DNA of 10,006 nucleotides from JAKEGN01 sp964465665. GTDB taxonomy: Bacteria; Pseudomonadota; Gammaproteobacteria; Steroidobacterales; Woeseiaceae. The stretch is from assembly GCA_964465665.1 (NCBI GenBank), contig CAYXKM010000311.1, positions 1 through 10,006 on the forward strand, written 5' to 3'. Below are positions 7,712 to 10,006 of the stretch, in pieces (the first letter of the stretch is position 1; every line of letters starts with the position of its first letter). The translations under genes were made by a program, and so were the position numbers. A model generated the notes under the pieces. That model worked only from the letters and a program-made list of their open reading frames with translations. It had not been told where the DNA came from and ran no database searches.

Positions 7712-8310
7712 ACGCCGGCACCAACGTTTTTGCGGTATCGTGCTCCCGCGAAGATGTATCGGGGGTCGAAACGCTGCAACGCGAACAGGAACTCAACCGG
7801 TTTTTGGCCGACGTGGAGAAACGCGCTTTGCGCATTGTCGAGATTTCGATACGCGATCGCGACGAAGCGCTCGATCTCGTGCAAAACGCGATGATCAAAC
7901 TGGTACGAAAGTACTCGGGACGTGCGAGCGTGGAATGGACGCCGCTCTTCTATCGCATCCTGCAGAACGGCGTTCGTGACTGGCACCGTCGGCAGGCGGT
8001 GAGAAAGCGGGTCATCGTATGGTTCGGCGGCTCGGACGACGACGAGCCGGACGTCATTTCGGGCGCACCGGATACAGCCGGCCGAACGCCACAGGAGCAG
8101 CTCGAGTCGCTCGAAGCGATGCGGGGCCTGGAACGGGCACTGGCCGCGCTTCCCGGACGACAGAGAGAAGCATTCATGCTGCGCACATTTGAAGGCCTGG
8201 ATGTTGCGGGCACGGCAACCGCGATGAGGTGCAGTGCAGGCAGTGTAAAAACGCATTACTCCCGCGCAGTGCATTCCCTGCGCGAAACCCTTGGAGAACA
8301 CTGGCAATGA
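7708..8310 (+). CDS. ECF-type RNA polymerase sigma factor
   Basis: This 200-residue sigma-70-family protein contains region 2 (about 30-103) and region 4 (about 136-195) and lacks regions 1 and 3, as in ECF sigma factors. Region 2 includes RDEALDLVQNAMIKLV (51-66), which matches the core-binding DxxDLxQ-type helix, and LFYRILQNGVRDWHRRQ (80-96), which contributes to -10 recognition. Region 4 includes ALPGRQREAFMLRTFEGLD and the helix-turn-helix around AMRCSAGSVKTHYSRAVHSL (172-191), which contacts the -35 element. An acidic linker (SDDDEP) joins the two. The first 20 residues have no counterpart I recognise and the start codon has a weak ribosome site. The stop overlaps the next gene (ATGA), a usual arrangement for a sigma/anti-sigma pair. 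Its regulon cannot be read from this window. Confidence 0.92.
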   Translation: MNAGTNVFAVSCSREDVSGVETLQREQELNRFLADVEKRALRIVEISIRDRDEALDLVQNAMIKLVRKYSGRASVEWTPLFYRILQNGVRDWHRRQAVRKRVIVWFGGSDDDEPDVISGAPDTAGRTPQEQLESLEAMRGLERALAALPGRQREAFMLRTFEGLDVAGTATAMRCSAGSVKTHYSRAVHSLRETLGEHWQ

Positions 8311-8678
8311 GCGAGCATAAGGACGAGGAACGCTTCACGAAAAGAGCGAAGCATCTGTTCGACGAGAGCGTTCAGGATATCGATGGTCAGACGCAGTCGC
8401 GATTGAATCGCGGCCGGCAGAAAGCGCTCGCGGAAAACGGACGACGCCCGGCGATGGGCGCGCTCGGCGTATGGGCGCCGGCGACCGGCATTGCCGCCGC
8501 TGCTGTTGTTGCCGTCACTTTATGGAGTGGCTTTCGGCAACCGGCCGACATCGCACCGCCGGCAACCGCGACCGATTTCGAGATTCTGTTGGACGAGGAC
8601 AGCCTGGAGATGCTCGAGGAACTCGAGTTCTACAGCTGGATGGATCTGGACGGAGATGCCGGCGCAAATGTCGGCTGA
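8307..8678 (+). CDS. DUF3619-like single-pass membrane protein, probable anti-sigma factor
   Basis: The 123-residue product has a charged cytoplasmic N-terminal half (1-55; KRAKHLFDESVQDIDGQTQS at 12-31, then SRLNRGRQKAL), one membrane helix (about 56-75, GVWAPATGIAAAAVVAVTLW region) and a short acidic periplasmic tail ending near LEFYSWMDLDGD (106-117). The helical N-terminus followed by R-x-x-AL, and the FY-x-W-hydrophobic motif after the membrane helix, are what I recall for DUF3619 proteins. Those are encoded next to ECF sigma factors in Beta- and Gammaproteobacteria. I infer that it holds the sigma factor at the membrane until an envelope signal arrives; no zinc-binding anti-sigma motif (HxxxCxxC) is present. 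The start at 8307 is set by the 4-base ATGA overlap with the sigma gene. Confidence 0.78.
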   Translation: MSEHKDEERFTKRAKHLFDESVQDIDGQTQSRLNRGRQKALAENGRRPAMGALGVWAPATGIAAAAVVAVTLWSGFRQPADIAPPATATDFEILLDEDSLEMLEELEFYSWMDLDGDAGANVG

Positions 8679-8922
8679 GGAGAAAAGGAAGAACGTCATG
8701 CTTCAGCTGGCCGTGGTCTGTGGCTTGCTCGGGGGTGGCATGGCGGGTGCAGAAGATGCGCCGGAACTTGAGTTTCTCGAATACCTTGGGAGCTGGGAGG
8801 AATCGGATGAGGACTGGCTTCTGTTCAAGGCAATCGACACCGAACCGGCGACGGTTCCTGATGAGCGGATCGATCCCGCACCGACAGGTGAAGAATCGAC
8901 GGAGACTGAAGATGAAAGCTAA
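8668..8922 (+). CDS. Small, strongly acidic secreted protein of unknown function
   Basis: The 84-residue product has a signal peptide: basic start MSAEEKRKNV, hydrophobic core LQLAVVCGLLGGGMA, likely cleavage after AGA. The mature part is about 56 residues, of which 21 are Asp or Glu and only 2 are Lys or Arg. It contains LEFLEYLGSWEESDEDWLLF (about 34-53), an aromatic-plus-acidic segment likely to be the functional element, then a disordered acidic tail. The start at 8668 overlaps the previous gene by 11 bases and supplies the positive n-region. A second possible start, ATG at 8698, has a better ribosome site (AGGAGAAAAGGAAG) but loses those charges. It lies between the putative anti-sigma gene and the basic repeat protein, overlapping both, so it is very likely part of the same system. 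Confidence 0.72.
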   Translation: MSAEEKRKNVMLQLAVVCGLLGGGMAGAEDAPELEFLEYLGSWEESDEDWLLFKAIDTEPATVPDERIDPAPTGEESTETEDES

Positions 8923-9403
8923 TTTTGCAGTGTTGCTGATGGCGATGACGATGCTGGCAATAAGCGGCAACGCCATCGCCCAGGATCAACCGATCGCCTG
9001 GAGCAGCCTGAATGAAGCACAGCAACGGGTATTGAATCCGTATGCGGCGGAATGGGACTCTCTCGGCCCGGAACGCCAGACGCGTCTCGCCGAGGGCGCA
9101 CGGCGGTTCGCGGAAATGTCGGATGCCGAACGTGCGGCCGCCCAGGAGCGATTCCGGGCATGGACCAGCCTGACGAGTGAACAGCGCGCGCTAATTCGCG
9201 ACCGCTACCAGCAGTTCCAGAACCTGTCGCCGGAAGAGCGCGAGAGAATCCGCCAGAACTACGAGCGTTTTCGCGACCTGTCACCGGAGCGCCGGCAGCA
9301 GCTTCGCGATCGCTTCCGCCAGATGACACCCGAGCAGCGTGACCGTGTCCGCGATCGCCTTCGCAGCCGTCAGCAAAGACCCCGCCCGGCGGGAACCCGT
9401 TAA
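8912..9403 (+). CDS. DUF3106-like secreted arginine-rich helical repeat protein
   Basis: The 163-residue product has a signal peptide (1-23, cleavage after AIA, giving a mature start at Gln24). The rest is a set of imperfect repeats of about 18 residues, each opening with L/M-[ST]-x-E-x-R and closing with a basic amphipathic helix: SLGPERQTRLAEG, MSDAERAAAQERFRAW, LTSEQRALIRDRYQQF, LSPEERERIRQNYERF, LSPERRQQLRDRF, MTPEQRDRVRDRLR. This is the DUF3106 pattern and recalls the LTxxQ motifs of CpxP/Spy-type periplasmic proteins. The predicted protein is strongly basic. Its ATG overlaps the stop region of the acidic-protein gene by 11 bases, so the two are made together. A role as periplasmic sensor or chaperone for the adjacent sigma/anti-sigma pair is inferred from context. 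Confidence 0.83.
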   Translation: MKANFAVLLMAMTMLAISGNAIAQDQPIAWSSLNEAQQRVLNPYAAEWDSLGPERQTRLAEGARRFAEMSDAERAAAQERFRAWTSLTSEQRALIRDRYQQFQNLSPEERERIRQNYERFRDLSPERRQQLRDRFRQMTPEQRDRVRDRLRSRQQRPRPAGTR

Positions 9404-9514
9404 TTTGGCGGTCGCCCGCGATGCGGGCATCCTGCAGATGCTTATCGCGGTGCATCGCGGTCTGATCCCGATCCTGCTATAAAAGCGACCACGCACCTGA
9501 CAATCGGGGGGGTT
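9404..9514 (+). promoter_or_regulatory. Intergenic region with possible promoter for the membrane-protein gene
   Basis: This 111-base gap contains TATAAA at 9478-9483, about 30 bases before the next ATG, as a candidate -10 box. No good -35 box lies 16-18 bases upstream. A strong ribosome site (GGGGGGG, about 9506-9512) directly precedes the ATG at 9515. Near the start of the gap is a 6-base inverted repeat (GCCCGC / GCGGGC, 9414-9428) without a T-run. Confidence 0.3.
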
Positions 9515-9922
9515 ATGAATAGGAAATTTCTACTTGCGTGGGTTGTGATTTTTGTTGCGTGGATGGCCGGCAGTTTTGCAGTGCACGGGGTACTTCTCAA
9601 CGCCGAGTATTCGCAATTGCCGAATCTCTACAGGCCGCAGGCCGACGCGGAAAACTACATGCACTTCATGCTGTTGGCTCATGTGTTGCTTGCAGGCGCT
9701 TTTCTCTGGGTTTACCGGCGTGGTCGGGAGGACAAGCCGTGGCTCGGGCAGGGTATTCGCTTCGGACTGGTGATCGCGTTGATGACCGCCGTTCCGACTT
9801 ACATGATCTATTACGTCGTCCAGCCGCTGCCCGGCATGATGGTCGTCAAGCAAATCGTGTTCGATACTGGATTGCTGCTGGTGTTGGGTATGATCACTGC
9901 ATTCCTGGGGCGGAACGCGTAG
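9515..9922 (+). CDS. Conserved-looking four-helix membrane protein, function unknown
   Basis: The 135-residue protein has four predicted membrane helices at about 5-25, 48-67, 80-102 and 108-131. A loop between the first two contains EYSQLPNLYRPQADAENY (31-48), and a charged cytoplasmic loop RRGREDKPW lies at 68-76. Features that look conserved rather than random are HGVLLNAEY (24-32), YRP-x-AD (39-44), GQGIRFGL (78-85) and YYVVQPLPG (99-107). I do not recognise a named family. It has a poly-G ribosome site and a gap of over 100 bases from the sigma operon, so it is probably its own transcription unit. Confidence 0.75.
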   Translation: MNRKFLLAWVVIFVAWMAGSFAVHGVLLNAEYSQLPNLYRPQADAENYMHFMLLAHVLLAGAFLWVYRRGREDKPWLGQGIRFGLVIALMTAVPTYMIYYVVQPLPGMMVVKQIVFDTGLLLVLGMITAFLGRNA

Positions 9923-9924
9923 CA

Positions 9925-9949
9925 ACAATCGGGGCCGGACCTCGATTGT
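9925..9949 (+). terminator. Inverted repeat after the membrane-protein gene, possible terminator
   Basis: The arms ACAATCGGGG (9925-9934) and CCTCGATTGT (9940-9949) pair over ten positions with one G-T pair around a five-base loop, starting 2 bases after the stop codon. The position suits a transcription terminator, but no T-run follows, so it may act only as a 3' mRNA-stabilising hairpin. Confidence 0.4.
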
Positions 9950-10006
9950 CGCGTCGCCAGCAAATCAGGCTCCAACAAAGCCACTAACAGGCAACCCCCC
10001 CTGCCA

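Noticed and set aside
7491..7979. Plus-strand frame of 162 codons upstream of and across the sigma gene
   Set aside because: It overlaps the first part of the well-supported sigma factor in another frame and has low-complexity Arg/Gly/Ala composition typical of GC-rich shadow frames.
8471..8911. Upstream extension of the DUF3106-like frame
   Set aside because: These codons run through two other genes out of frame. The true start is the ATG at 8912, which begins a standard signal peptide.
9414..9428. Inverted repeat GCCCGC / GCGGGC as a terminator of the sigma operon
   Set aside because: Only a six-base stem with a three-base loop and no T-run; such repeats arise often by chance in GC-rich DNA.

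Overview
The window looks like a chromosomal segment of a moderately GC-rich gammaproteobacterium. The main evidence is the minus-strand order priA - argS - SPOR-domain protein, which is the arrangement known from Pseudomonas and relatives. The plus-strand cluster of an ECF sigma factor, a DUF3619-like membrane protein and a DUF3106-like protein also fits Beta/Gammaproteobacteria. I cannot assign a genus.

Bases 1 to about 1485 are an integron gene-cassette array read on the minus strand, from right to left. Two attC recombination sites (294-395 and 846-949) share near-identical outer arms and fold as imperfect hairpins. A third core site (GTTAGGC on the minus strand, 1479-1485) has no visible partner arm and marks the right end of the array. 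The cassettes are: a putative secreted protein of unknown function (966-1472); a HicA-HicB toxin-antitoxin pair (390-823) whose last stop codon lies inside attC; and the start of a DUF6602-like protein that runs off the left edge (1-287). No integron integrase is visible where one would be expected.

Bases 1486-1681 hold no convincing gene. They are either the attI-like edge of the array or a remnant of it.

Bases 1682-7462 are a housekeeping run on the minus strand: priA (replication restart helicase), argS (arginyl-tRNA synthetase), an FtsN-like SPOR protein that begins 4 bases after argS, and a CapA-family putative lipoprotein. The last three are packed tightly enough to be cotranscribed.

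Bases 7463-7707 are an AT-rich then GC-rich divergent intergenic region. Bases 7708-9403 form a plus-strand operon in which every gene overlaps the next: ECF sigma factor, DUF3619-like single-pass membrane protein (probable anti-sigma factor), a small very acidic secreted protein, and an arginine-rich secreted repeat protein of DUF3106 type. The layout suggests an envelope-sensing sigma/anti-sigma circuit. A separate gene for a small four-helix membrane protein follows (9515-9922), and an inverted repeat lies just after it.
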